Origin: Deltaproteobacteria bacterium
GTDB taxonomy: Bacteria; Myxococcota_A; UBA796; SXON01
Reading direction: 5' to 3'
DNA length: 42,559 nucleotides
NCBI GenBank assembly: GCA_947484175.1
Contig: CANKOI010000029.1
Location: 1 to 42,559, forward strand
This document shows positions 15,537 to 24,181 of this stretch, one piece after another (the stretch's first letter is position 1; the number at the start of each line of letters is the position of its first letter). The notes below the pieces were generated by a model. It was not told the origin of the DNA and ran no database searches. It saw nothing but the letters and a program-made list of their open reading frames with translations. The position numbers and the translations under genes are program-made.

Positions 15537-18017
15537 TCAGCCTTTCACGACGAACCCGACGAGCTTGTCGGGCACGACAATTTCTTTGATCACCTCGAAT
15601 CCATCGAGGTGTTTTGCCACGTTGTCGACCGCGCGTGCGGCGGCGAGCAGGGTGTCCCGGGCGGCGCCACGTTCCGCGTCGAAGGTGCCGCGCAGCTTCC
15701 CGTTCACCTGAACCGCGATCGTGACGGTGTTCACGACCAGCGCTGCGGCGTCGTAGACCGGCCAGGGGTTTCCGTAGATGCTGCCGCTGTGGCCGAGTCG
15801 GCTCCACAGTTCGTCGGCGATGTGCGGGGCCCAGGGGTGGAGGATGAGCAGGAAGGACTCGGCAGCGCCGCGCGGGAGCGCCTGCCCTTTGCATGCGTTC
15901 ACGAACTCCATCATCTTCGCGATGGGCGTGTTGAAACGCATCGCCTCGATGCCGTCTCCGGCTTCTTTGATGACCACCTGCAGGGCGCGGTTGGCCTCGG
16001 GGCTCAGCGTCTGTCCCACCCGCAGCGTGTCGGTCTCCTCGTCCACAAACAGGCGCCAGACACGCTCCAAGAATCGGTACACGCCCTGCACTCCAGTGGT
16101 CTGCCAAGGTTTGACCTGCTCCAGCGGCCCCATGAACATCTCATAGAGGCGCAGCGCGTCCGCCCCGAACTCGTCCACCACATCGTTCGGGTTCACCACG
16201 TTCAGGCGCGACTTCGACATTTTCTCAATTTGGGTGCTCACTTGGGTGTCTCCCCCCTTCACGAACCAAGCCCCGCCGCGTTCCTCCACGGCCTCGGGAC
16301 CATAATACTTGCCCGCGGCGTCTTGGTAGCTGTACGCCAGAATCATCCCCTGGTTGAACAGCTTCTGGAAGGGTTCGACGGTGTGCACCCATCCCGCATC
16401 GAACATCACCTTGTGCCAGAAGCGGGCGTACAACAGATGCAGTACCGCGTGCTCCACGCCACCCACGTACAGGTCGACTGGGCCCCACAACGCCTCTTTT
16501 TCCGGGGAGAAGGGACGCTCGGGGTTGTGTGCGTCCATATACCGGAGCCAGTACCAGCAGGAGCCGGCCCACTGGGGCATCGTGTTCAGCTCCCGCCGCG
16601 CCGGCTGGCCTTGCCACGTGGTGTTCACCCAGTCCGTGGCGCGCCCGAGTGGGGGATCCCCTGAGTCGGTCGGCCGGAACTCGTCGATCTCCGGCAACAT
16701 CACCGGCAGGTCTTCGCTTACCTGCAGCGTGCCGTCGGCGAGGTGGACGATCGGGAAGGGCTCGCCCCAGTACCGCTGGCGCGAGAACAGCCAGTCACGC
16801 AGCTTGTACCGCACCTTCCCTTCGCCCTTTCCGCTGGCCTCCAGCTCAGCGGTGATGCGGCGTTTCGCCTCGGCCGTCATGAGCCCGTCGAGCGAGCCCG
16901 ACGCGCACGCCACCCCCTCGCCGGGGAAGGGGAGGGGGCCGCCCTCCACCACGCGCACCACCGGCAGATCAAACTTGCGGGCGAAGGCGAAGTCTCGTTC
17001 GTCGTGCCCGGGCACGGCCATGATGGCGCCGGTGCCGTACGTGATGAGCACGTAGTCGGCCACCCAAATCGGCACGCGTGCACCGTTGGCCGGGTTGATC
17101 GCGAAACTGCCTGTGAACACCCCCGTCTTGTCCTTCTCGGCGCCGGCAGTGCGGTCGCGGTCGGAACGGTTCTTGGCGGCGGCCACATACGCGGCCACTG
17201 CGGGGTTGGTGGAGAGTTTCCCCACCAGCGGGTGCTCGGGTGCCAGCACACAAAAGGTGGCCCCGTACAGGGTGTCGGGGCGAGTGGTGAACACCACGAG
17301 GTCGCCCGCGTCGGTTCCGAAGCGCACCTCCGCCCCCTCGCTTCGGCCGATCCAGTTGCGCTGCATCTCGAGGATGCCTGCGGGCCAGTCGAGCCCGTCG
17401 AGGTCCGCAAGCAGGCGTTCCGCGTAGGCGGTGATGCGCAGCATCCACTGCTTCATCACGCGCCGCTCCACAGGGTCGCCCGTTTCCACGTACCGCCCGT
17501 CCTGCACTTCTTCGTTGGCGAGCACGGTGCCGAGCGCCGGGCACCAGTTCACCGGCACATCGGCGAGGTAGGCGAGACCACGCTTGTGGAGCTCGAGGAA
17601 GATCGTCTGGGTGTGGCGGTAGTAGTCGGGGGTGCTGGTGTTTACCTCGCGGTTCCAGTCGTAGGAGAAGCCGAGGCGCTTCAGTTGGCCGCGAAAGTTG
17701 TCGGTGTTTCGTTTGGTGATGATGCGCGGGTGAATGCCTTCACGCACCGCGGAACGTTCGGCGGGGAGCCCGAACGCATCCCACCCCATCGGGTGCAGCA
17801 CCCGAAAGCCGTTCGCACGTTTGTACCGCACCACCGCGTCCACCGCCGTGTACGACTCGGGATGCCCCACGTGCAGGCCCGCTCCGGAGGGGTAGGGGAA
17901 CATCACGAGGCCGTAGAACTTCGGCTTGGCGGGGTCTTCGTCGGTACGGTAGGTGTCGTCGGCCTCCCAGCGGGCTTGCCAGCGCGGCTCGATCTCAGCG
18001 GGGTTGTAGCGGGCCAT
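15537..18017 (-). CDS. leuS: Leucyl-tRNA synthetase
   Basis: 826 residues, normal for bacterial LeuRS. It charges tRNA-Leu with leucine. The class I signatures are intact: HVGH at residues 49-52 (HIGH motif) and KMSKS near 599. The N-terminus 'YNPAEIEPRWQARWE' is typical, as are 'GWDAFGLPAE' and 'KRLGFSYDW' near the active site, and the CP1 editing domain with 'TTRPDTLYGATF' (the Thr-rich editing motif). The C-terminal anticodon-binding domain ends 'VVPDKLVGFVVKG'. The ATG at 18017 has a GGAG 6 nt upstream. It is divergent from glpD, with 50 bp between start codons. Confidence 0.98.
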   Translation of the reverse strand: MARYNPAEIEPRWQARWEADDTYRTDEDPAKPKFYGLVMFPYPSGAGLHVGHPESYTAVDAVVRYKRANGFRVLHPMGWDAFGLPAERSAVREGIHPRIITKRNTDNFRGQLKRLGFSYDWNREVNTSTPDYYRHTQTIFLELHKRGLAYLADVPVNWCPALGTVLANEEVQDGRYVETGDPVERRVMKQWMLRITAYAERLLADLDGLDWPAGILEMQRNWIGRSEGAEVRFGTDAGDLVVFTTRPDTLYGATFCVLAPEHPLVGKLSTNPAVAAYVAAAKNRSDRDRTAGAEKDKTGVFTGSFAINPANGARVPIWVADYVLITYGTGAIMAVPGHDERDFAFARKFDLPVVRVVEGGPLPFPGEGVACASGSLDGLMTAEAKRRITAELEASGKGEGKVRYKLRDWLFSRQRYWGEPFPIVHLADGTLQVSEDLPVMLPEIDEFRPTDSGDPPLGRATDWVNTTWQGQPARRELNTMPQWAGSCWYWLRYMDAHNPERPFSPEKEALWGPVDLYVGGVEHAVLHLLYARFWHKVMFDAGWVHTVEPFQKLFNQGMILAYSYQDAAGKYYGPEAVEERGGAWFVKGGDTQVSTQIEKMSKSRLNVVNPNDVVDEFGADALRLYEMFMGPLEQVKPWQTTGVQGVYRFLERVWRLFVDEETDTLRVGQTLSPEANRALQVVIKEAGDGIEAMRFNTPIAKMMEFVNACKGQALPRGAAESFLLILHPWAPHIADELWSRLGHSGSIYGNPWPVYDAAALVVNTVTIAVQVNGKLRGTFDAERGAARDTLLAAARAVDNVAKHLDGFEVIKEIVVPDKLVGFVVKG

Positions 18018-18067
18018 GGGGCTCTCCGGCGGGGGTCGCCGAGCTAACCCGCAGGATAAGCGCGCGC

Positions 18068-19684
18068 ATGAGCTACGACCTCCTGATCATCGGCGGCGGC
18101 ATCGTGGGTGCGGGCACGGCCCGCGATGCCGCGATGCGCGGCCTCAAGGTCGCGCTCGTGGAGCAGGAAGACGTCGCGTACGGCACCTCTTCGCGCTCCT
18201 CGAAGCTGGTGCACGGGGGCCTGCGCTACCTGCAGCAGGGCGAAATCTCGCTGGTGTTCGAGTCGGTGAGCGAGCGGCGCGTGCTTCTGGAGATCGCCCC
18301 CCACCTCGTGAACCCGCTCGGCTTCCTTTTCCCGCTCTACAAGGGTGGAAAACTGAGTCCGGCCACGCTCAACCTCGGGATGTGGTTGTACGACGGGCTC
18401 TCGCTGTTCCGCTCCCCGAAAATCCACAAGAACCTCACGCCCAAGGAGGCCGGAGAGGCCGAGCCTGCACTGCTCCGCGAGGGTCTTCGGGGTGCGCCGC
18501 TGTACTACGACTGCTCCACCGACGACGCGCGGCTCACCCTCGAAAACGCGCTCGACGCGCAGGCGCACGGTGCCGAGATTTTCACCTGGACGCGGGCGAC
18601 CGGTTTTCTGCGCGACGGGGCCGGGCGGGTGGTTGGGGTGACGGTGCTCGACCGCCACGCGGGCACCACCCGCGAGCTGCGCGCCAGCGTGGTGATCAAC
18701 GCCACAGGCCCGTGGACGGATCGGGTTCGTAACCCCGCTGGCGACCGTCCGCCGTTGCTGCGCACCACCAAGGGCGTACACGCGGTTGTCCCGCGGGAGC
18801 GCCTGCCGCTACGCCACGCGGTCGTGTGCAACCACCCCGACGACAAGCGGGTTCTCTTCGCCATCCCATGGGGCGACCGCACGTACATTGGCACGACGGA
18901 CACCGACTACGAGGGGGATCCCGCCGACGTCGCCTGCTCCGGTGCCGACATCCGGTACCTTCTTGCGTGCATGGCCTACTATTTTCCTGGCAGCCAACTT
19001 GGGCCTGCCGACGTGGTGGCCACGTGGGCCGGGCTGCGTCCGCTGATCGCCAGCTCCGGCACCACCTCCAGTGTGAGCCGTGAACACGAAATCCACGTGG
19101 ACTCGGACGGGCTCTTGACCATCGCGGGCGGCAAGCTGACCACCTACCGAAAGATGTCGGGAGAGCTCGTCGATCGGGCCGTCGCCCTGCTGCGGCTAAC
19201 CGGCGCGGTGCAAGCGCCCCTCGCCGAGGCCTACACCGCCCGGCAGCCGCTCCCCGGCGCTGTAGGCTGGCCGGAGGACGACGACGCCACCCGAGTGGAA
19301 CGACTGGTCAAGGAGGTTTGCCCTCTCGACGACGCCGTGGCTGAGCTGCTCGTGGCCACCTACGGCACCCGGGCGATGGACGTGGCCCGCCTCATCGCTG
19401 CCGAGCCCCTGCTCGGCGAGCCGATGACCCCCGGCAGACCAGAGCGCATGGCACAGGTGGATTTCGCCGTCGACCGCGAGTTGGCCCGCACGGTGCGGGA
19501 CGTTCTCATCCGGCGCACCCAACTCTATTTCCGCGACACCGACCAGGGGCTCCTCGCCGCACCCAAAGTGGCGGCTCGGATGCAACTCAAGCTCGGTTGG
19601 AGCGACGAGCGCCGCGAAGCGGAGGTGGAGGCCTACGGGCAGGAGGTTGCGCGCAGCCGGCGCTGGCGAGAGGAGATAGCTTAG
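18068..19684 (+). CDS. glpD: Aerobic glycerol-3-phosphate dehydrogenase
   Basis: 538 residues. It oxidises sn-glycerol 3-phosphate to dihydroxyacetone phosphate with FAD and passes electrons to quinones at the membrane. The N-terminus 'YDLLIIGGGIVGAGTARDAAMRG' is the FAD-binding Rossmann motif. 'GTSSRSSKLVHGGLRYL' and 'GDRTYIGTTDTDYEGDP' are GlpD signatures, as is 'LTIAGGKLTTYRKMS' at about 355. The C-terminal ~130 residues form the DAO_C helical domain. No glpK, glpF or glp repressor gene is nearby. The next gene, an alpha/beta hydrolase, begins 6 nt after the stop. Confidence 0.95.
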   Translation: MSYDLLIIGGGIVGAGTARDAAMRGLKVALVEQEDVAYGTSSRSSKLVHGGLRYLQQGEISLVFESVSERRVLLEIAPHLVNPLGFLFPLYKGGKLSPATLNLGMWLYDGLSLFRSPKIHKNLTPKEAGEAEPALLREGLRGAPLYYDCSTDDARLTLENALDAQAHGAEIFTWTRATGFLRDGAGRVVGVTVLDRHAGTTRELRASVVINATGPWTDRVRNPAGDRPPLLRTTKGVHAVVPRERLPLRHAVVCNHPDDKRVLFAIPWGDRTYIGTTDTDYEGDPADVACSGADIRYLLACMAYYFPGSQLGPADVVATWAGLRPLIASSGTTSSVSREHEIHVDSDGLLTIAGGKLTTYRKMSGELVDRAVALLRLTGAVQAPLAEAYTARQPLPGAVGWPEDDDATRVERLVKEVCPLDDAVAELLVATYGTRAMDVARLIAAEPLLGEPMTPGRPERMAQVDFAVDRELARTVRDVLIRRTQLYFRDTDQGLLAAPKVAARMQLKLGWSDERREAEVEAYGQEVARSRRWREEIA

Positions 19685-19690
19685 CCGGCC

Positions 19691-20497
19691 ATGCAGATGA
19701 CCCCCACCCCGTTGCGGATCGCCTACGACACCACGGGCGGAGAAGGTGGGCCTCGGCTCTTGATGGTGATGGGCTTCGGGATGCGAGGCAGCGTGTGGCT
19801 GCCCCAGGTGCAGGGGCTACGAAACGATCACACCCTCGCTTGGTTCGATCATCGTGGCATTGGCGAGAGCGACCTCCCGCCCAAGGCGTTTCGGATGGTC
19901 GACCTCGCCGGCGATGCCTTGAGCGTGGCCGACGCGTTGGGGTGGAGCGATTTTCACGTCGTGGGCGTGAGCCTCGGAGGCATGGTTGCTCAGGAGCTCG
20001 CGCTCTCCGCGCCCCATCGGGTGCGGTCGCTCACGCTGATCGCCACCCATGCCGGGGGGCCATTCGGGGTGATTCCGACGCCTCGCGGGGTGTTTCATTG
20101 GGTGCAGGCGGCGTTCGGCCCGCAAGCGCGCCGAGTGGCGAACCTCACGAAGCTGCTCTACCCGCGTTCGTTTCTGGCTACGGTCGACCCCGACGACCTG
20201 CGGTCGAGAATGCAGCTTCAGGTGGGGCGGCGGCCCCCGCGGCGCACGGCGCTGCTCCAGCTCCTGGCCGTGATCAGGCACAACACGAGAGGCCGGCTCC
20301 CCGGCCTGCGCACCCCCACGCTCGTGGTGAAGCCGGAGGGCGACCTGCTGGTGCGCCCGTTCCACTCCGACTTCTTGCACCGTTCGATTCCCAACGCACG
20401 CCTTCTTGCCATCCCCGACGCAGGGCATGGGCTCACGTTCCACGCTGCAGGCGCGGTGAATGCGGCGATCCGGGAGCATGTGGGGGCGAACGATTGA
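19691..20497 (+). CDS. Alpha/beta hydrolase
   Basis: 268 residues with the full alpha/beta-hydrolase layout: oxyanion-hole segment 'MVMGFGMRG' (about 25-33), 'WFDHRGIGESD', nucleophile Ser94 in the elbow GVSLGG, likely acid Asp218 and catalytic His246 in 'PDAGHGLTF'. The substrate is not predictable; related proteins include esterases and 3-oxoadipate enol-lactonase-like enzymes. There is no signal peptide. It sits 6 nt after glpD and is probably translated from the same message. A hairpin 14 bp past the stop may help end transcription. Confidence 0.85.
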   Translation: MQMTPTPLRIAYDTTGGEGGPRLLMVMGFGMRGSVWLPQVQGLRNDHTLAWFDHRGIGESDLPPKAFRMVDLAGDALSVADALGWSDFHVVGVSLGGMVAQELALSAPHRVRSLTLIATHAGGPFGVIPTPRGVFHWVQAAFGPQARRVANLTKLLYPRSFLATVDPDDLRSRMQLQVGRRPPRRTALLQLLAVIRHNTRGRLPGLRTPTLVVKPEGDLLVRPFHSDFLHRSIPNARLLAIPDAGHGLTFHAAGAVNAAIREHVGAND

Positions 20498-20811
20498 CCT
20501 CGATGCGTTTCGCCGCGCAGGACGCGGCGCCGGTGGCGCGAAGGTCCATGGCCAGCCGCGGACCTCGGAAGGGACAGCGTCAGGAGAGACGAGCCTTGGC
20601 GCGGGGGCCTGCCGCTATCGGCCGCGCCTCCGCTCGCCCCGCAGCGGGGCTCGGTCGCCACGGCCGACAGCGTCACACAGCTGGCCCACCTCGGGCCCGT
20701 CACCGCCTCGTCCCGCCGCGGTGCCGAACGAGGACGGGCCGGGCGGCCAAGAGACTCCGCTGGGCTTGCTGCTGTGGCTCAGCGCGGGGCGCGATCGTGC
20801 CCGGATTGGGA
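20498..20811. other. Intergenic region between convergent genes, no gene seen
   Basis: 314 bp between the alpha/beta hydrolase and the GH39-like gene, which converge. The readings that cross it are Arg/Pro/Ser low-complexity without a recognisable fold or plausible start. Two GC-rich hairpins are present: 20511-20529 (7-bp stem CGCCGCG/CGCGGCG, 5-nt loop) and 20636-20650 (6-bp stem GCCCCG/CGGGGC). A palindrome GATCAG-CC-CTGATC at 20810-20823 overlaps the GH39 stop codon. Confidence 0.6.
20511..20529. terminator. Possible terminator hairpin
   Basis: A perfect 7-bp GC stem with a 5-nt loop (CAGGA) lies 14 bp after the alpha/beta hydrolase stop. There is no T run on either strand, so it is at most a weak or factor-assisted terminator. 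Confidence 0.25.
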
Positions 20812-22293
20812 TCAGCCCTGATCGGTCCCGCCCCTACCCACCGTGAGCAACCGCACTTCGTAAGCCTGAAGCGTGCCCGAGCAGTCGGGCTGCGTTCCCG
20901 CCTCCACCGCGGTTGCAGCGTCCCGGATGCTCTCGGTGCGGACCGGGAGAGCGGCGCCGGCGGGGCACTGGAGGCCCCACGACACGGCGCGATTCGACTC
21001 GTTCGCCAGTAGCACGGCCGTTTCGCCGGAGGCGGAGCGGCCCGCCAACGCCCAGATGGGCCCGCGGGCGGAGCCGGTAACGTCGAGGCGATCGGGGTGG
21101 TCCACCATGCGCTTCCAGAGAAGAGCGGCGTACCCCGCGGGCTTCGGCCGACCATCGTTGTAGAACATCCCGTAAAAGGTGGAGGGGTACGGGGCGGGGT
21201 CGGGGCCGCGGTAGAAATAGGCTTGGTCCACGCCCCCGAGCTGGAGCGCGATCCAGCTTGCGGTGGTGAGCGCGGAAGCACGGGCGCCGATGCGGAGCTG
21301 CGGGTCGGTCTTCTCGGCTTGTCGCTCCGCTTGCTCCGCGGGGTCGCGGTCGCCTTCGAGGCCGCCCCGCTTGTTGTCTCCGGCGCGGCGCTTCCCGCCG
21401 CCGTCGCCCGCCTTCCCCGTCTTTTTTCGGGCATCCTCGGCGCTGCCCTTCGCCGCGCGGAAGGCCGTGTTCCACTCGGTGATGTGCTGGTCGAGATCGC
21501 CGAAGCCCGCCTTGACGCTTGCTTCTCGGTAGAACTCAGCGGCCGAGGCAAATTCTTCGGGGTGGTTCGAGTACAGATGCCAGGACAGAAAATCCAGCGG
21601 CGCGCCGGCGGCCTTCACCTCGGTCAGGAAGCGCGACACCAATGTGCGCCCCCGTTGGGTGAGCACGCCGGCGGGCGTGAGCGCAGGCCCCCCGATTTTC
21701 ACGGCCGGGTGCCGGGTGCGGATTTCTTTGGCGACGGCGATGTACAAGGCGATGTAGGCATCGTCGCCCTGGGTCCAGAACTCCCTGTTGTCCGGCTCGT
21801 TCCACACCTCCACGAACTGCACAGGATGGGCCTTGTCGCTGCCCCCTTGCACGTGGTCCAACATCGCCACCATCGACCGAACCAGCTCGTCCTTGCCGGC
21901 TTGGGTGGCCCCCGCGCCGAAGGAGTCGCCCAGTCGAAGGTAGGTGCCGAAGCCGCCCGAGTTGATGCGGGTGAGCACCCTGTCGGTGGCGCTGTAGTCC
22001 GGCGCGGAGAGGTCGAATGCACCTTTGAAGTCGTGCGTGCGGATGCGAGCGACCCCGCGCTCTACGTAGAGCGCCGCGAGGTCACCCGTGCCCTTCCCGT
22101 GGGGTGCGGGCCCCATGTTGATGTCGAGGAGCGGCGCGATCGAGCCGGAGGGTGCGCCGAGCGCAAAGGTCTGGTCGACCAGCGCGGGCTGAGGCAGGCT
22201 CGACGCCGCCGTGCCCGCCGGGTCGACCGTCGCGCACCCCACCAGCGCGGCCACTCCTGCGGCACGCCAGCCGCCCAGCTTTGACCCGGCCAT
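20812..22293 (-). CDS. GH39-like glycoside hydrolase lipoprotein
   Basis: 493 residues. The N-terminus 'GWRAAGVAALVGC' is a lipoprotein signal (Cys20). The rest resembles clan GH-A TIM-barrel enzymes of the GH39 (beta-xylosidase/alpha-iduronidase) type: 'GARIRTHD'-like strand ('VARIRTHDFKGAFD'), acid/base Glu166 in 'EVWNEPDN', 'KIGGPALTPAG', 'LDFLSWHLYS', nucleophile Glu273 in 'HITEWNT', and a Tyr-rich 'VDQAYFYRGPDP' segment. A C-terminal beta domain begins near 430. Residues about 282-332 are a highly charged low-complexity insertion just after the nucleophile strand. Likely role: degradation of an extracellular glycan. The ATG at 22293 is preceded by a G-rich Shine-Dalgarno-like run. It is divergent from the beta-helix protein, 84 bp away. 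Confidence 0.8.
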   Translation of the reverse strand: MAGSKLGGWRAAGVAALVGCATVDPAGTAASSLPQPALVDQTFALGAPSGSIAPLLDINMGPAPHGKGTGDLAALYVERGVARIRTHDFKGAFDLSAPDYSATDRVLTRINSGGFGTYLRLGDSFGAGATQAGKDELVRSMVAMLDHVQGGSDKAHPVQFVEVWNEPDNREFWTQGDDAYIALYIAVAKEIRTRHPAVKIGGPALTPAGVLTQRGRTLVSRFLTEVKAAGAPLDFLSWHLYSNHPEEFASAAEFYREASVKAGFGDLDQHITEWNTAFRAAKGSAEDARKKTGKAGDGGGKRRAGDNKRGGLEGDRDPAEQAERQAEKTDPQLRIGARASALTTASWIALQLGGVDQAYFYRGPDPAPYPSTFYGMFYNDGRPKPAGYAALLWKRMVDHPDRLDVTGSARGPIWALAGRSASGETAVLLANESNRAVSWGLQCPAGAALPVRTESIRDAATAVEAGTQPDCSGTLQAYEVRLLTVGRGGTDQG

Positions 22294-22377
22294 GATCGTC
22301 GCCCCCCGCCGCGCATGTAGCACCCGCTCCGCGCGGCCGTTGCTGATAGTTAATCGACGCCCACGCCGGAGCCCGCC

Positions 22378-24132
22378 TTGTTTTCCCGTCTTGCCCTCGG
22401 TGCCCTCTTGGCGCTCGTCCCGCTGCCCGCTGGGGCAACCGTCTACTACGTCGCCGCCGCCGGCACCGATACCGCCTCGGGCACCTCCGAGGGGGAGGCC
22501 TGGCAGACGCTCTCCAAGGTGAATGGCCAGGTGCTCCTGCCCGGTGACCAGGTGCTTTTCGAGGGCGGCCAATCGTTCAACGGGAGCCTCACGCTCGATG
22601 AACGCGATGCGGGCGATCCCACCGCGCCCGTGGTGTTTTCTTCCTTCGGATCGGGAACGGCCACGCTGATCGCCGGAAGCTCGGGCGGTTTCTACGCCTA
22701 CAACACGGCTGGCATCACCCTCACCAACCTGACCTTTCTTGGCGCCGGCGCCGATCGGAACACCAAGGCGGGGGTGGAGTTCTACACCGATCTGGGGGGA
22801 GCCACTCGGCTGGAGCACGTGTACCTCGAAAGTGTGGAGGTCAGCGGGTTCCGCCACGGCATCCTGCTCGGGGGGTGGAACGGCAGCTCGGGCTTCGACG
22901 ATGTGCGGGTCACCGACTCCAGCGCCCACGACAACCAGCGCTCCGGCCTCACCAGCTACGCGGAGTCGCCGTACGGCATCGTGGGCCTCTACGTCAGCAC
23001 CAGCGACTTCTACGACAACTTGGGAGACGCCTCGTTCGCCGGTCCGAGCGGCGGCGGAGTGATGTTGGGACAGGTGAGCGGTGCGAAGGTGGAACGCAGT
23101 CGCGCCTGGGGGAACGGCGGCGATGGCAAGCCGGGTGAGGGAGCGGCGGGGTTCTGGGTGACGGGCTCGACAGGCGTGACCCTCCAGCGCAACGAGTCCT
23201 TTCGCAATCAGGCGAACGGGACCGTCGGCGGGGCCGGTTTTGCGTTGGACGCAGCCACTGCCGGTTCGGTGGTGCAGTACAGCTACGCTCACGACAACGA
23301 CGGCGCCGGCGTGGAGCTGCGTCAGGGCGCCGGCGCAGAGACGTGGGGCGGCAATGTCGTCCGCTACACCATCAGCGAAAATGACGGCCGCCAGAACGGG
23401 TACGGCGCCATCACCGCCGGCGCCGAGACGGGCGCCCTCGACGGGTGCGATGTGTATGGCAATACGCTGTACATCAGCCCGTCGGCTTCAGGCACCGCGA
23501 CGGCAGCTCAGCTCAGGGGGCCGACCACTCACTTTCGTTTCCTGAACAACCTGTTCGTCACCGCCAGCGGGGTGCCGCTCCTGCGAGTGGCCGAAGGGCA
23601 GTCCGATGTGCTCTTTGCGGGCAACGACTACTGGTCGAGCGGCGCGGCCTTTCTCTTGGAGTGGGGTGCCGATTCGTACTCGGCCCTGCCGGATTGGGCC
23701 TTGGCGACTGGCCAGGAAACCGTAGGCGGCAGCCTGGTGGGGCTCGATGTCGATCCTCGCCTCACTGCGCCGGGGCGGGGCGGGGCGGTGGCGGAGGGCG
23801 CGGCGCTGGAAACGCTGGAGGCGTACCAACTGCAAGATTCGTCGCCGGTGGTCGACGTGGGCGAGAACCTTGTGGGCGCCTATGGGATTGCGGTGGGCGA
23901 GCGCGATTTCTACGGCAACGCTCTGCCGCAGGGGGCGGGTTTTGACCTCGGAGCGCACGAACGGTCGGTTGCTGGGAACGGCGACAGCGGGAGCGACAGC
24001 GGGGCCGACTCCGGGCCGCCGGACGACGGTGCCGGTCCTCCGCTCCCTGACTGTGGCTGCGGTGGGGGAGCGCAGGCGGGCTGGTTGGCGGTCGGTGCGG
24101 CGCTCGTGGCCGGCGGTCGGCGTCGCAGGTAG
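22378..24132 (+). CDS. Secreted right-handed beta-helix protein with MYXO-CTERM-like tail
   Basis: 584 residues starting at TTG 22378, where a Sec signal peptide begins ('FSRLALGALLALVPLPAGA', cleavage near residue 20). 'TVYYVAAAGTDTASGTSEG.AWQTLSKVN' is the usual opening of pectate-lyase-like beta-helix proteins. Repeating coils with Asn, Gly and His follow up to about 510, as in right-handed parallel beta-helices that bind or cleave acidic polysaccharides. A Gly/Ser/Asp linker leads to 'DCGCGGG' (558-564), a hydrophobic stretch and RRRR at the end, the layout of MYXO-CTERM/PEP-CTERM-type sorting signals. It would be exported and anchored at the cell surface. No catalytic residues are assignable. 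An AT-rich patch upstream (GATAGTTAAT) may contain promoters for this and the divergent gene. Confidence 0.82.
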   Translation: MFSRLALGALLALVPLPAGATVYYVAAAGTDTASGTSEGEAWQTLSKVNGQVLLPGDQVLFEGGQSFNGSLTLDERDAGDPTAPVVFSSFGSGTATLIAGSSGGFYAYNTAGITLTNLTFLGAGADRNTKAGVEFYTDLGGATRLEHVYLESVEVSGFRHGILLGGWNGSSGFDDVRVTDSSAHDNQRSGLTSYAESPYGIVGLYVSTSDFYDNLGDASFAGPSGGGVMLGQVSGAKVERSRAWGNGGDGKPGEGAAGFWVTGSTGVTLQRNESFRNQANGTVGGAGFALDAATAGSVVQYSYAHDNDGAGVELRQGAGAETWGGNVVRYTISENDGRQNGYGAITAGAETGALDGCDVYGNTLYISPSASGTATAAQLRGPTTHFRFLNNLFVTASGVPLLRVAEGQSDVLFAGNDYWSSGAAFLLEWGADSYSALPDWALATGQETVGGSLVGLDVDPRLTAPGRGGAVAEGAALETLEAYQLQDSSPVVDVGENLVGAYGIAVGERDFYGNALPQGAGFDLGAHERSVAGNGDSGSDSGADSGPPDDGAGPPLPDCGCGGGAQAGWLAVGAALVAGGRRRR

Positions 24133-24145
24133 GCAAATTCTGCCC

Positions 24146-24173
24146 TTGCCGACCGGGGCGCCCGGGGTAGCTT
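24146..24173 (+). promoter_or_regulatory. Weak candidate promoter of the Gld-type operon
   Basis: TTGCCG (24146-24151), a 16-nt spacer and TAGCTT (24168-24173) precede the GTG at 24182 by 8 nt. The match to consensus is modest and no Shine-Dalgarno is visible. Confidence 0.25.
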
Positions 24174-24181
24174 CCGGCCCC

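Noticed and set aside
16743..18047. 434-residue + strand reading opposite leuS
   Set aside because: It mirrors the conserved leuS codons and has no motif of its own.
20810..20823. GATCAG-CC-CTGATC palindrome as a terminator
   Set aside because: A 2-nt loop is too small for a stable hairpin and no T run follows; it overlaps a stop codon by chance as far as can be seen.
20460..20846. 128-residue + strand reading across the gap after the alpha/beta hydrolase
   Set aside because: It begins inside the hydrolase gene, is Arg/Pro/Ser low-complexity and has no ribosome site.
22378..24132. Pectate lyase as a firm enzyme call for the beta-helix protein
   Set aside because: The fold is clear but I could not identify the catalytic and calcium-binding residues.
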